IMG/VR virus record: IMGVR_UViG_3300030380_001715
Location: 1 to 33,156 of that record
Direction: 5' to 3' (one strand)
Source: a virus
DNA: 33,156 nt
Shown: piece by piece, positions 8,399 through 14,178 of the stretch
Layout of the letters: every line of letters starts with the position of its first letter
Numbering within the stretch: position 1 is the first letter of the stretch
Notes under the pieces: generated by a model
The model's database searches: none
What the model saw: only the letters and a program-made list of their open reading frames with translations
What the model was told of the DNA's origin: nothing
Made by a program: the position numbers and the translations under genes

Positions 8399-8884
8399 AT
8401 GCAACTCTCTAAACATTTTAAACTAGAAGAATTTACTAAGTCTATGACTGCTACTAGAAAAGGCATTAAGAATGAGCCTGGTTCTGGTGAAATTAAAAAC
8501 TTAGAAAATCTTTGTTATGAAATACTTGAGCCTTTAAGAGCCAAGTTTGACAAACCTATTACTGTAACATCAGGTTATCGTAGTCCTCAGTTGTCAGAAG
8601 CTATAGGTTCAAAATCCACCTCACAACATTGTAAAGGTATGGCTTCAGATATTGAGATAGCTGGAATACCAAATATTCAAATAGCTTATTGGTTACAAAA
8701 CAATGTGGACTTTGACCAATTAATTTTAGAATTTTACGATCCTAATGATCCTAGTGGTGGGTGGGTACATATTAGTTTTAACGAACAAGGATCTAACAGA
8801 AAACAAGTCTTAACTTATGATGGCAAGAAATATTCTAATGGTTTGCCAGACATGAAGTGGAAAGATGGAAAGGTACAATCATAA
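8399..8884 (+). CDS. Endolysin, peptidase M15-type (D-Ala-D-Ala carboxypeptidase-like)
   Basis: 161 residues from the ATG at 8399. The zinc-peptidase motif is visible: SGYRSP at 58-63, His77 and Asp84 in QHCKGMASD, and His124 in GGWVHIS. Together these give the H-x(6)-D ... H ligand set of the M15_3 family, which cuts peptide cross-links in peptidoglycan at the end of infection. A TTG start at 8384 would add five residues (MLVKI) but makes a worse N-terminus. It is followed one base later by the holin-like gene. Confidence 0.85.
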   Translation: MQLSKHFKLEEFTKSMTATRKGIKNEPGSGEIKNLENLCYEILEPLRAKFDKPITVTSGYRSPQLSEAIGSKSTSQHCKGMASDIEIAGIPNIQIAYWLQNNVDFDQLILEFYDPNDPSGGWVHISFNEQGSNRKQVLTYDGKKYSNGLPDMKWKDGKVQS

Positions 8885-9267
8885 TGTGGTTAAGTGCAGT
8901 AAAACTAGCTTTAAATGCTGGAACTCATATTTATAAAAAAAGACAAGAAACTAAAATGGCTATGGCAGATGCTCAACACATGGCAGCTACTAAAATGGCT
9001 AATGGTGAAACTGAATATCAAGGTAAATTATTAGAGGCTAGACAAAACGATTACAAAGATGAATTTTGTCTTTTAATTTTAAGTTTCCCAATAATAATTT
9101 TGGCTTGGGCAGTATGGTCAGATGATCCAGAAGCTATGGATAAAGTTAATATTTTCTTTGAACATTTTGCAGCACTCCCATCATGGTTCACAAATCTTTG
9201 GATTTTGGTAGTGGCATCAATTTTTGGAATTAAGGGAACACAAATATTTAGAGGTGGCAAAAAATAG
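8884..9267 (+). CDS. Holin-like protein with two membrane helices
   Basis: 127 residues from the ATG overlapping the endolysin stop. An N-terminal amphipathic region (to about residue 60) precedes two hydrophobic helices at about 62-78 (FCLLILSFPIIILAWAVW) and 101-118 (LPSWFTNLWILVVASIFGI), ending in a basic tail. Position directly after the endolysin and the two-helix topology support a holin or pinholin role. A longer reading frame from 8857 would overlap the endolysin and is less likely. Confidence 0.65.
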   Translation: MWLSAVKLALNAGTHIYKKRQETKMAMADAQHMAATKMANGETEYQGKLLEARQNDYKDEFCLLILSFPIIILAWAVWSDDPEAMDKVNIFFEHFAALPSWFTNLWILVVASIFGIKGTQIFRGGKK

Positions 9268-9491
9268 TGAACTATGTTCTTAATTTAATAATGTGTTCTG
9301 CCGTAGCAAACACTTGCTTACCTCCTTACAGATACCCTGATTTATTTTCTGATGGCTACTCTTGTATGATAGCTGGTAATTATGAGTCTATTTTAAAATT
9401 AGAAGAACTTGGTCATTTAAAAGTCAATGAGAATAAAATTTACATTAAATTTTTATGTACTGAAGATGTTAAAGAAAAGGTTAGTACCTAA
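9267..9491 (+). CDS. Small exported-looking protein, GTG start
   Basis: 74 residues. The GTG overlaps the previous TAG (TAGTG). A hydrophobic N-terminus (MNYVLNLIMCSAVANTCL) could be a signal peptide. It has four Cys residues and a central YPDLFSDGYSCM segment. Function not recognised. It is the last of the lysis-side genes before the basic-protein run. Confidence 0.6.
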   Translation: MNYVLNLIMCSAVANTCLPPYRYPDLFSDGYSCMIAGNYESILKLEELGHLKVNENKIYIKFLCTEDVKEKVST

Positions 9492-9742
9492 TGGCAAAAA
9501 CAGCAGCATGGCAAAGAAAAGAGGGTAAATCTAAGTCAGGTGGACTTAATGCTAGAGGCAGAAAATCCTACAATAGAGCTACAGGAGGAAATTTAAAAGC
9601 TCCTACAAAATCTAAGACTAGCAAAAGACGTAAATCATTCTGCAAACGTATGCTTGGAATGAAAAAGAAACTTACTTCTAAGAAAACAGCTAATGATCCT
9701 AATAGTAGAATTAACAAAGCACTTAGAAAGTGGGATTGTTAG
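9491..9742 (+). CDS. Basic small protein, DUF6321-like
   Basis: 83 residues, very Lys/Arg-rich. The order of motifs, AAWxRKxGKSxxGGLNxRGR then KAPT then RRKSFCKRMxGMKKKLTSKKTANDPNSRINKALRKW, matches a conserved marine-phage family I recall as DUF6321. Function unknown. The high positive charge suggests nucleic-acid contact. It starts by one-base overlap and ends by TAGTG overlap with the next gene. Confidence 0.75.
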   Translation: MAKTAAWQRKEGKSKSGGLNARGRKSYNRATGGNLKAPTKSKTSKRRKSFCKRMLGMKKKLTSKKTANDPNSRINKALRKWDC

Positions 9743-9933
9743 TGCCTAAGAAACTTTGGAAGAAACCAAGTATAATAATTATTGATATTGGCAAATGTAG
9801 ATATTGCCAAAAAGATATGATTAACACAGAATCTTTTGTTGCTTTTCATGGTGGTGAGAAAGCTCACTATGAATGTATGAGAAAAGATGATTACAAAAAA
9901 CTAATAGAAAAGGAAAAAAATGAGTCTAACTAA
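9742..9933 (+). CDS. Small zinc-ribbon-like protein, GTG start
   Basis: 63 residues from the GTG that overlaps the previous TAG. Motif CRYCQKDM at 19-26, then HYEC near residue 47, gives a CxxC...HxxC arrangement that could bind zinc. The N-terminus is basic. A GTG at 9730 would extend it by four residues but breaks the TAGTG pattern seen throughout. The last 14 bases overlap the next gene. Confidence 0.6.
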   Translation: MPKKLWKKPSIIIIDIGKCRYCQKDMINTESFVAFHGGEKAHYECMRKDDYKKLIEKEKNESN

Positions 9934-10093
9934 TATGCTTAAAGGTCTTACTCCTAGACAGAAAAAGACTATGAGAAAACACAGAAAACATCACACATTA
10001 AAACACATGAAAGCTATGGCTACTGCTATGAAAAAAAAAGGAATGTCATTTACAGCAGCACATAAAATGGCTCAAAAAAAAGTTGGAACTTAA
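9920..10093 (+). CDS. 57-residue basic protein
   Basis: Starts with an ATG preceded by AAAGGAAAAAA within the end of the upstream gene. Rich in Lys, Arg, His and Met (LTPRQKKTMRKHRKHH, then MKAMATAMKKKGMSFTAAHKMAQKK). It has no acidic residues at all. The second half could form one amphipathic basic helix. DNA or RNA binding is a reasonable guess; no family recognised. Confidence 0.6.
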   Translation: MSLTNMLKGLTPRQKKTMRKHRKHHTLKHMKAMATAMKKKGMSFTAAHKMAQKKVGT

Positions 10094-10111
10094 TTTATAA
10101 AAAGGAAACAA

Positions 10112-10243
10112 ATGCCTAAAGGTAAAAATAAAAAGTACAGTAAAAAACAAATGAAAATAGCAAGAGTTGCAAAACCTAGAAACAGAATAACTGGTGCTGA
10201 TTTTGCAAAATTAAAAAAATCAAAAAAAAGGAGAATGGCATAA
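10112..10243 (+). CDS. 43-residue basic protein
   Basis: ATG after AAAAGGAAA (10100-10108), a normal Shine-Dalgarno spacing. Lys/Arg-rich (MPKGKNKKYSKKQMKIARVA), with a short neutral GADFAKL segment and a basic tail ending RRMA. The stop overlaps the next ATG. It resembles small basic phage proteins that may neutralise DNA charge or bind RNA. That role is inference. Confidence 0.6.
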   Translation: MPKGKNKKYSKKQMKIARVAKPRNRITGADFAKLKKSKKRRMA

Positions 10244-10410
10244 TGGCAAAAGTAAAAAAAGGATTTCATAAAACTAAATCAGGTAGAGTTGCAAAAAAAG
10301 GTTTGTACTACTACATGAACAAAAGAAAAAAAGCTGGAACTAGCAGAAAAGGTAAAGGAACTGTAACTGCTAAAGCATTAAAGAGATCAGCAAAAACTGC
10401 TAGATCATAA
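10243..10410 (+). CDS. 55-residue basic protein
   Basis: One-base overlap start. Lys/Arg/Gly-rich with a central GLYYYMNKRKKAGTSRKGKG segment (residues 20-39) and an Ala/Lys tail. Similar small proteins with a YYYMNKRKxAG motif recur in marine phages (memory). It is the last gene before the non-coding integration region, so the transcript probably ends at the terminator at 10655-10694. Confidence 0.6.
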   Translation: MAKVKKGFHKTKSGRVAKKGLYYYMNKRKKAGTSRKGKGTVTAKALKRSAKTARS

Positions 10411-10526
10411 CCGATTTGGTGCAAGTCTTAATTGCAAGTCTGATATTATCAGAGGGGTAGCTTTCGCTATGTGGGAGGGAAAATAATTCTCTTGTATTCT
10501 GTTTCCAAATAGTTATCGTATTCATA
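10411..10526 (+). ncRNA. Candidate structured RNA upstream of attP
   Basis: There is no coding potential. Three hairpins follow each other: TGCAA / TTGCA with a 7-base loop (about 10421-10437), CTGAT / ATCAG with a 3-base loop (10439-10451), and GTAGC / GCTAT around TTTC (10458-10470). A GGGAGGGAAA purine tract follows. An 8-base direct repeat, GCAAGTCT, overlaps the first hairpin. It sits in the 3' region of the basic-protein transcript. It may instead be part of the attP arm. Confidence 0.3.
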
Positions 10527-10553
10527 ATGTCTAAGAATACAGTAAGAATACAA
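10492..10553. repeat. Left set of AGAATACAA 9-mers (candidate integrase arm sites)
   Basis: Three copies: an inverted copy TTGTATTCT at 10492-10500, AGAATACAG at 10534-10542, and AGAATACAA at 10545-10553. The last two are direct repeats on 11-bp centres, one helical turn. An extra partial inverted GTATTC lies at 10518-10523. They flank the tRNA-derived core on its left, as arm-type binding sites of tyrosine integrases do. Function inferred from position and phasing. Confidence 0.55.
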
Positions 10554-10585
10554 AAGTATAAATTTGACAAAGAAAATAAGACAAT

Positions 10586-10631
10586 CCTATTGATTACAAA
10601 TCAATTGCTCTACCAGCTGAGCTACAAGGGC
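10586..10631 (-). other. attP: attP core: 5' half of tRNA-Thr(UGU)
   Basis: On the minus strand these 46 bases read as a tRNA 5' half: acceptor strand GCCCTTG, TA, D-arm GCTC/GAGC with an AGCTGGTA loop, anticodon arm ATTGA-TTTGTAA-TCAAT with anticodon TGT, then AGG. After that the match to a tRNA stops; there is no T-arm or 3' acceptor. A tRNA fragment beside an integrase gene is the classic signature of the phage attachment core. The identity covers the 5' half, whereas most phages carry the 3' part. Confidence 0.85.
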
Positions 10632-10643
10632 ATAACGAAAAAC

Positions 10644-10672
10644 CTTATATATATAGCCGAATTAAATCGCAA
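10644..10672 (-). promoter_or_regulatory. Leftward promoter-like sequence aimed at the tRNA half
   Basis: On the minus strand there is a -35-like TTGCGA (10667-10672), a 17-base spacer, and a -10-like TATAAG (10644-10649), placed 12 bases before the first tRNA base. After integration this could drive the hybrid tRNA-Thr made of the phage 5' half and host 3' half. It overlaps the stem of the rightward terminator. The match is by eye. Confidence 0.5.
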
Positions 10673-10694
10673 GATTTTTTTCGGCTCTTTTTTT
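10655..10694 (+). terminator. Rho-independent terminator
   Basis: AGCCGAA (10655-10661) pairs with TTCGGCT (10680-10686), and inner AAATC pairs with GATTT around a GCAA tetraloop; the two are separated by a 2x2 T/T internal loop. The stem is followed by CTTTTTTT. It should stop rightward transcription from the lysis/basic-protein operon before the integrase promoter. Confidence 0.8.
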
Positions 10695-10744
10695 GTGCCT
10701 GGACTATTCGTTTTATGGGGATTTTTTTGGGTTCTCATTAGACT

Positions 10745-10764
10745 AGAATACAAAGAGAATACAA
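10745..10764. repeat. Right pair of AGAATACAA 9-mers (candidate integrase arm sites)
   Basis: Two perfect direct copies at 10745-10753 and 10756-10764, again on 11-bp centres and in the same orientation as the left pair. With the left set they bracket the tRNA core, as the P and P' arms would. Confidence 0.55.
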
Positions 10765-10804
10765 AATTGTTATACATTTCTTTGCCAAACACCTTTTTAT
10801 ATTC

Positions 10805-10841
10805 TTGCAATTCTTATAACTTATTGTTAATCTAATTAACA
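10805..10841 (+). promoter_or_regulatory. Candidate integrase promoter with overlapping palindrome
   Basis: TTGCAA (10805-10810), 17-base spacer, TAATCT (10828-10833). A 7-bp inverted repeat TGTTAAT-cta-ATTAACA (10825-10841) covers the -10, a likely operator. The predicted start is about 20 bases before the integrase ATG, which has GAAAGTGAG as a ribosome site. Confidence 0.5.
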
Positions 10842-10860
10842 TCAAAGAAAGTGAGAAAAT

Positions 10861-12057
10861 ATGAATAAAATAAAGCTAAAAAAAAGATCATGGATAAACA
10901 AAGATGGTAGAAAAGGAGCATCATATAGATTTTTCTACAATGAAAATGGCAAGAAAAAATACATACAATCACCTAACAAAAAGTGGTTAGAAACAGAAGC
11001 TGAAAAAATATTATTTAAATTAGATAATGTTAGAAGTGAAGTACCTTTGCCATTACAAGATACTTGGGAGGCTTACTACAAAGAGTCTAAGAGTAGAATG
11101 TATGAAAAGAAAAGTAAGTTTAGCCAAACTACTTTAAATGAATATGAGAGCCATTACAAAAACATCTATAATATTTGTGGTAATATAGACCTTAGAAATA
11201 TTGATGAAGATTATGTTGGTAAGTTTGTTATAAAATTAAAGCCAAAGTATGAAGATCATAAGCTCATATCTGGCTTTGCAAAGATGAATTATCGTAAAAA
11301 AATCTTTGATACATTTTCTAGGATTTACAACTATCATGTAGGATCTGGCAAACCTTTTAAATTTAATGTGTTTAAAACTGGTAATTACTTCTCAGATCAA
11401 GATAAAGCTGACATGAAATATGTACCATTAGGTCAAGACTTATCAGTAGATTGGCTAGAAGAATGGGATTTTAACAGGATTAAAACAATCATAGATAATG
11501 TAGATTCTATAGAGATTAGGCTTATGTTTAAGCTAATGGCAGAAACATCTTGCAGACCAAGTGAGGCAAGAGCTGCACAAAGACAGAGTTTTAACTTCAA
11601 GAAAAATACTCCTATGTTTAAGATTTTTCATGCAGTTGATAATTACAAGGTCTTAAAAGAACCTAAAACTGACAAAGGTTATAGGTCTATTGTAATAAGC
11701 TCTGATCTTAAAGACCAACTTACAGATTGGATTAATTCCTTGCCTGACAACCAAGAATTTTTATTTTTAAATTCTGTAGGTAAATTCTTTGATCTTAAAA
11801 GAATGACGGAAGAACTTGATAGATCATGCAAAAAACTTAATCTTAAATTACCTTTTAGAAAAAATTATTTTTTTAGACATTGGAACGCAAGTATGTGGGC
11901 AGCATCTGGTAAGTACACTAATGCTATGGATTTTGCTAATGATATGGGTGATAAAGACATCAATATGATTGAGGAAAAGTATATTAAAAAATATAGCAAT
12001 AGTAAAAATTCAGAAAAATTTACTGAACACCAGAATAATAATTATAAGTGGAGTTAG
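10861..12057 (+). CDS. int: Tyrosine recombinase integrase
   Basis: 398 residues. It catalyses site-specific recombination between attP and the host tRNA-Thr gene. An N-terminal basic AT-hook-like/arm-binding region (to about 60) is followed by a SAM-like core-binding domain (about 65-175) and the catalytic domain. Catalytic Arg232 is in ETSCRPSEAR. The second Arg339 lies in NYFFRHW, where the usual His three residues earlier is Tyr. The usual LGH is MGD, and the nucleophile is Tyr374 in EKYIKKY. Substitutions at the His positions are tolerated in several families. It sits just downstream of attP, and its stop overlaps the stop of the leftward gene. Confidence 0.9.
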   Translation: MNKIKLKKRSWINKDGRKGASYRFFYNENGKKKYIQSPNKKWLETEAEKILFKLDNVRSEVPLPLQDTWEAYYKESKSRMYEKKSKFSQTTLNEYESHYKNIYNICGNIDLRNIDEDYVGKFVIKLKPKYEDHKLISGFAKMNYRKKIFDTFSRIYNYHVGSGKPFKFNVFKTGNYFSDQDKADMKYVPLGQDLSVDWLEEWDFNRIKTIIDNVDSIEIRLMFKLMAETSCRPSEARAAQRQSFNFKKNTPMFKIFHAVDNYKVLKEPKTDKGYRSIVISSDLKDQLTDWINSLPDNQEFLFLNSVGKFFDLKRMTEELDRSCKKLNLKLPFRKNYFFRHWNASMWAASGKYTNAMDFANDMGDKDINMIEEKYIKKYSNSKNSEKFTEHQNNNYKWS

Positions 12058-12230
12058 GTCTTATACCAATACTTATCATAGTTTTCTGAGTCATATCTAA
12101 CTACTTGCCAGACATCTTTTTTTTTAAGACTTCTTTTGGCATAGTCGGTAGCTTCAGCTTCAGTAGAAAAAAGGGTGTTAGTATAAGAGGTAAGGATATT
12201 ATTTTTATTTTTAAATATTATAAAAAACAT
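12054..12230 (-). CDS. 58-residue small protein, convergent with integrase
   Basis: Reads from the ATG at 12228-12230 to the TAA at 12054-12056, whose bases overlap the integrase TAG (12055-12057). The protein has a hydrophobic-basic N-terminus (MFFIIFKNKNNIL), then TLFSTEAEATDYAKRSLKKKDVWQVVRYD and a YDKYWYKT end. The beta-alpha-beta pattern with STEAEA...A resembles small accessory phage proteins. It overlaps the HNH gene end by 13 bases. The N-terminus may have been altered by HNH insertion. Function unknown. Confidence 0.55.
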   Translation of the reverse strand: MFFIIFKNKNNILTSYTNTLFSTEAEATDYAKRSLKKKDVWQVVRYDSENYDKYWYKT

Positions 12231-12784
12231 TTATTACTTTTTAAAATATTTTCTTTTGCTGTTAAATACTGCAAATTATTTTCTACATGAAAACCACAAA
12301 CATTTTTTCCTTTTAAAGGTATAATGTGATCTACATGAAATCCTTTTTTTCTGTTTTTATATATTTCTTTAATTTTTTCTAAATTTGCCCATTTAGGTAT
12401 TGCTCTTAACTTTCTTGCATGACGTAAAGCTGTATTATGATTTTTATTTTTTTTACCCTTGTCAGTTGCAGAATATTTTTTATTAATTAAACTTTTTCTA
12501 CCTGACTCAATATATCTTTGATTAAATAATTTTCTTGCAGGATTATTCATTTTAAATTTATTTCTGCATTTTACAGAACAATATTTTTTATGCTTTGCAT
12601 AAGATTTATCTATAAAAATTTTATTACAAATTTTGCAATTCTTTTTTATTTGATCTGGTAATAATCTTTTAGCTTTTAAATTTCTAATTTTTTTACAATT
12701 TTTACTGCAATAAAGTTTTATAAGATTAAAAGTATTATCTTCAAATTTTTTATTACAAATTTTACAATTTTTAATTTTATTCAT
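12218..12784 (-). CDS. HNH endonuclease with two zinc knuckles (homing type)
   Basis: 188 residues. Two CxxC...CxxxC zinc motifs (Cys7, 10, 26, 30 and Cys50, 53, 69, 73) precede a basic linker and a C-terminal HNH core with HVDHIIPL at 150-157 and HVENNLQYL at 166-174. This is the domain order of free-standing phage homing endonucleases. No Shine-Dalgarno is seen before the ATG, which comes straight after the T-rich tail of a terminator hairpin. That suggests a mobile insertion between the repressor and the 58-residue gene. Confidence 0.8.
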   Translation of the reverse strand: MNKIKNCKICNKKFEDNTFNLIKLYCSKNCKKIRNLKAKRLLPDQIKKNCKICNKIFIDKSYAKHKKYCSVKCRNKFKMNNPARKLFNQRYIESGRKSLINKKYSATDKGKKNKNHNTALRHARKLRAIPKWANLEKIKEIYKNRKKGFHVDHIIPLKGKNVCGFHVENNLQYLTAKENILKSNKCFL

Positions 12785-12790
12785 AATAAA

Positions 12791-12822
12791 AAGGGTGGAC
12801 AGGAGCTATCTTATCCACCCTT
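12791..12822 (-). terminator. Leftward rho-independent terminator after the repressor operon
   Basis: The 9-bp arms AAGGGTGGA (12791-12799) and TCCACCCTT (12814-12822) pair. On the minus strand the stem is followed by TTTATTATGA, a T-rich tail that runs into the HNH start codon. Confidence 0.7.
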
Positions 12823-12837
12823 ATCATCAAACAAACA

Positions 12838-12862
12838 CAATCAAGTTCACTAGGCTTGATTG
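12838..12862 (-). terminator. Second hairpin downstream of the repressor
   Basis: CAATCAAG (12838-12845) pairs with CTTGATTG (12855-12862), an 8-bp stem with a 9-base loop. It is followed on the minus strand by TGTTTGTTTG. It lies 10 bases past the repressor stop, and with the next hairpin forms a tandem termination region. Confidence 0.5.
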
Positions 12863-12871
12863 AATTTTATG

Positions 12872-13234
12872 TTAGACATTTTCAAGGGACTCAGAAACTT
12901 TAACTGAGCTATTATCGGTTGGTCTAACTTTCTCCAATAATTCTGTTGCATCACTTGTAAAGTATTCAAGTGGTTTATTAAAAAAATTACTTACTTCTAA
13001 AAGTTTTATTGAACTTAATGTTGTGTTGCCAGACTCATATCTTTGTATAGATTGAAAAGTTACACCTAATGCTTTACCTAATTGCGATTGAGTTATTAAT
13101 TTCTTTTTTGGTTTTTTCCAAATTTTATTTGTTTCTTTGTCAAAAAAATCTTGCAAAACTAAATTTTCTAATCTTGCTTGTTTTACTTTTTTTCCGATTT
13201 CTTTATTTAATAATTTTTCTTTTGCTCTGCTCAT
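12872..13234 (-). CDS. XRE-family helix-turn-helix repressor
   Basis: 120 residues. The HTH covers about 48-69: TQSQLGKALGVTFQSIQRYESG, the canonical XRE/Cro pattern. An unusually long, basic linker (residues 25-46, with KKPKKKL) lies between the first helix and the HTH. The C-terminus is short, with no LexA/CI peptidase domain. The likely role is lysogeny repressor or regulator, acting at palindromes such as 18736-18753 and 21390-21407; that pairing is inference. It is the last gene of the leftward early operon, before two terminator hairpins. Confidence 0.75.
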   Translation of the reverse strand: MSRAKEKLLNKEIGKKVKQARLENLVLQDFFDKETNKIWKKPKKKLITQSQLGKALGVTFQSIQRYESGNTTLSSIKLLEVSNFFNKPLEYFTSDATELLEKVRPTDNSSVKVSESLENV

Positions 13235-13245
13235 TTTCTTTCTCC

Positions 13246-13446
13246 TTAATTATAAAGTTTGAAACCTTTTAAAATTTTTCTATCTAACTGTTGGTGTGAA
13301 TCTTCACTACCAAAATTTTCTTTACAATTATAATCTGTGTAAAACATAGCCATCAATAATTGACATTTTTCAGATTTAGTCATTTTGTTTAAATTAACTT
13401 TATCGTTATCTAACCATTTTTTTAGTTTGTTATTTATTCTTTCCAT
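13246..13446 (-). CDS. Small protein of unknown function (66 aa)
   Basis: Charged, helical protein with MTKSEKCQLLMAMFYTDYNCKENFG around residues 21-45 and two Cys residues. A GGAAAG-type ribosome site lies about 8 bases before the ATG. It is placed between the repressor and other small genes of the same operon. Function not recognised. Confidence 0.5.
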   Translation of the reverse strand: MERINNKLKKWLDNDKVNLNKMTKSEKCQLLMAMFYTDYNCKENFGSEDSHQQLDRKILKGFKLYN

Positions 13447-13521
13447 TTCTTTCTTTCCTTTTTTTTGGCGACAAGTAGCCTAAAGTTTTTTTACAACTTT
13501 TAATACATACTAAGAATTAAT

Positions 13522-13713
13522 TTATAATTCTTTGTATCTTATCTGTGCATCACTATTTTGGTTAGCAACAATTCTTCTAACAAGTTGCTTGTACTCTAAA
13601 TAGTTATTGTAAGTATGTACGCACATTCTAGTATCTACTGATTTCATAATTTGTTTATGAAGATCATTTAGTTTCTGGTACAGTCTTACTGTGCTGTTCA
13701 GTTGCATTTTCAT
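13522..13713 (-). CDS. Small helical protein of unknown function (63 aa)
   Basis: The start follows AAGGAGC, a strong ribosome site located inside the upstream gene, which supports translation. Residues 8-63 are mostly helical and basic (LYQKLNDLHKQIMKSVDTR, NNYLEYKQLVRRIVANQ). A second Met at residue 3 could also serve. It overlaps the preceding gene by 50 bases in another frame. Confidence 0.5.
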   Translation of the reverse strand: MKMQLNSTVRLYQKLNDLHKQIMKSVDTRMCVHTYNNYLEYKQLVRRIVANQNSDAQIRYKEL

Positions 13714-13882
13714 GCTCCTTATCGTTGTTGGTTTTGATTAATGACTTGTTTAACTTTATGTCAATAATCTCTAAGTTAGCATCTTCGCTAACATTCAATT
13801 TTGCAGAAGCAACTTCTGCACTATCGAATTTTTCTATTGTTTTAAAACTTGCTTCAAAAAAACTTTCTTTAAATACACTCAT
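13664..13882 (-). CDS. Small acidic/polar protein (72 aa)
   Basis: N-terminal MSVFKESFFEASFKTIEKF looks like an amphipathic helix; the rest is polar and acidic with a disordered C-terminus rich in Glu, Asn and Lys. ATG overlaps the upstream gene by four bases. It contains the ribosome site of the next gene within its last codons. Function unknown. Confidence 0.5.
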   Translation of the reverse strand: MSVFKESFFEASFKTIEKFDSAEVASAKLNVSEDANLEIIDIKLNKSLIKTNNDKEHENATEQHSKTVPETK

Positions 13883-14178
13883 GCTTGACTTTCAATTACA
13901 GGGTATGATTTATTAATATTAAGATTGGCAACTGATCCCATTTGTTCAGTAGTCATTTCTATTTTTCTATGGCTTGAGATACCTTTTGAGATAAAGCCTA
14001 AGTCATATAACTCACTAACTATCTTGCCAGACCTAGCTCTTGACCATTTCATTGCTTGAGAAATCTCAGCAAAAGTAGGTGAGAAGTTATGCTTTTTTAT
14101 ATAGTTCTTTATAAATTTAAGTGTCTTGAGCTTTGGCTCACTTAAATAGATATATTTATGTCCATTTCCATTCTTCAT
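13879..14178 (-). CDS. Winged-helix DNA-binding protein, LexA N-terminal-like
   Basis: 99 residues. Residues about 15-62 fit a winged helix: LKFIKNYIKKHNFSPTFAEISQAM, then WSRARSGKIVSELYDLGFISKG. The FSPTFAEI...L(G/D)xGFI pattern matches the LexA DNA-binding domain. There is no peptidase domain. It is probably a second transcription regulator of the leftward early operon. One-base overlap with the DUF3310 gene upstream. Confidence 0.65.
   Translation of the reverse strand: MKNGNGHKYIYLSEPKLKTLKFIKNYIKKHNFSPTFAEISQAMKWSRARSGKIVSELYDLGFISKGISSHRKIEMTTEQMGSVANLNINKSYPVIESQA

Noticed and set aside
10527-10835. Open frame of 102 codons across the attP region
   Set aside because: It runs through the tRNA half, a perfect terminator and the arm repeats, has no ribosome site, and its protein looks like random translation of AT-rich DNA.
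12105-12290. Rightward frame of 61 codons after the integrase
   Set aside because: It is antisense to the 58-residue gene and the HNH end, with no ribosome site.
13447-13521. GGC/GCC hairpin with T-run on the plus strand as a terminator
   Set aside because: The stem is short with mismatches and no rightward gene lies upstream; the T-run is on the wrong strand for the leftward operon.
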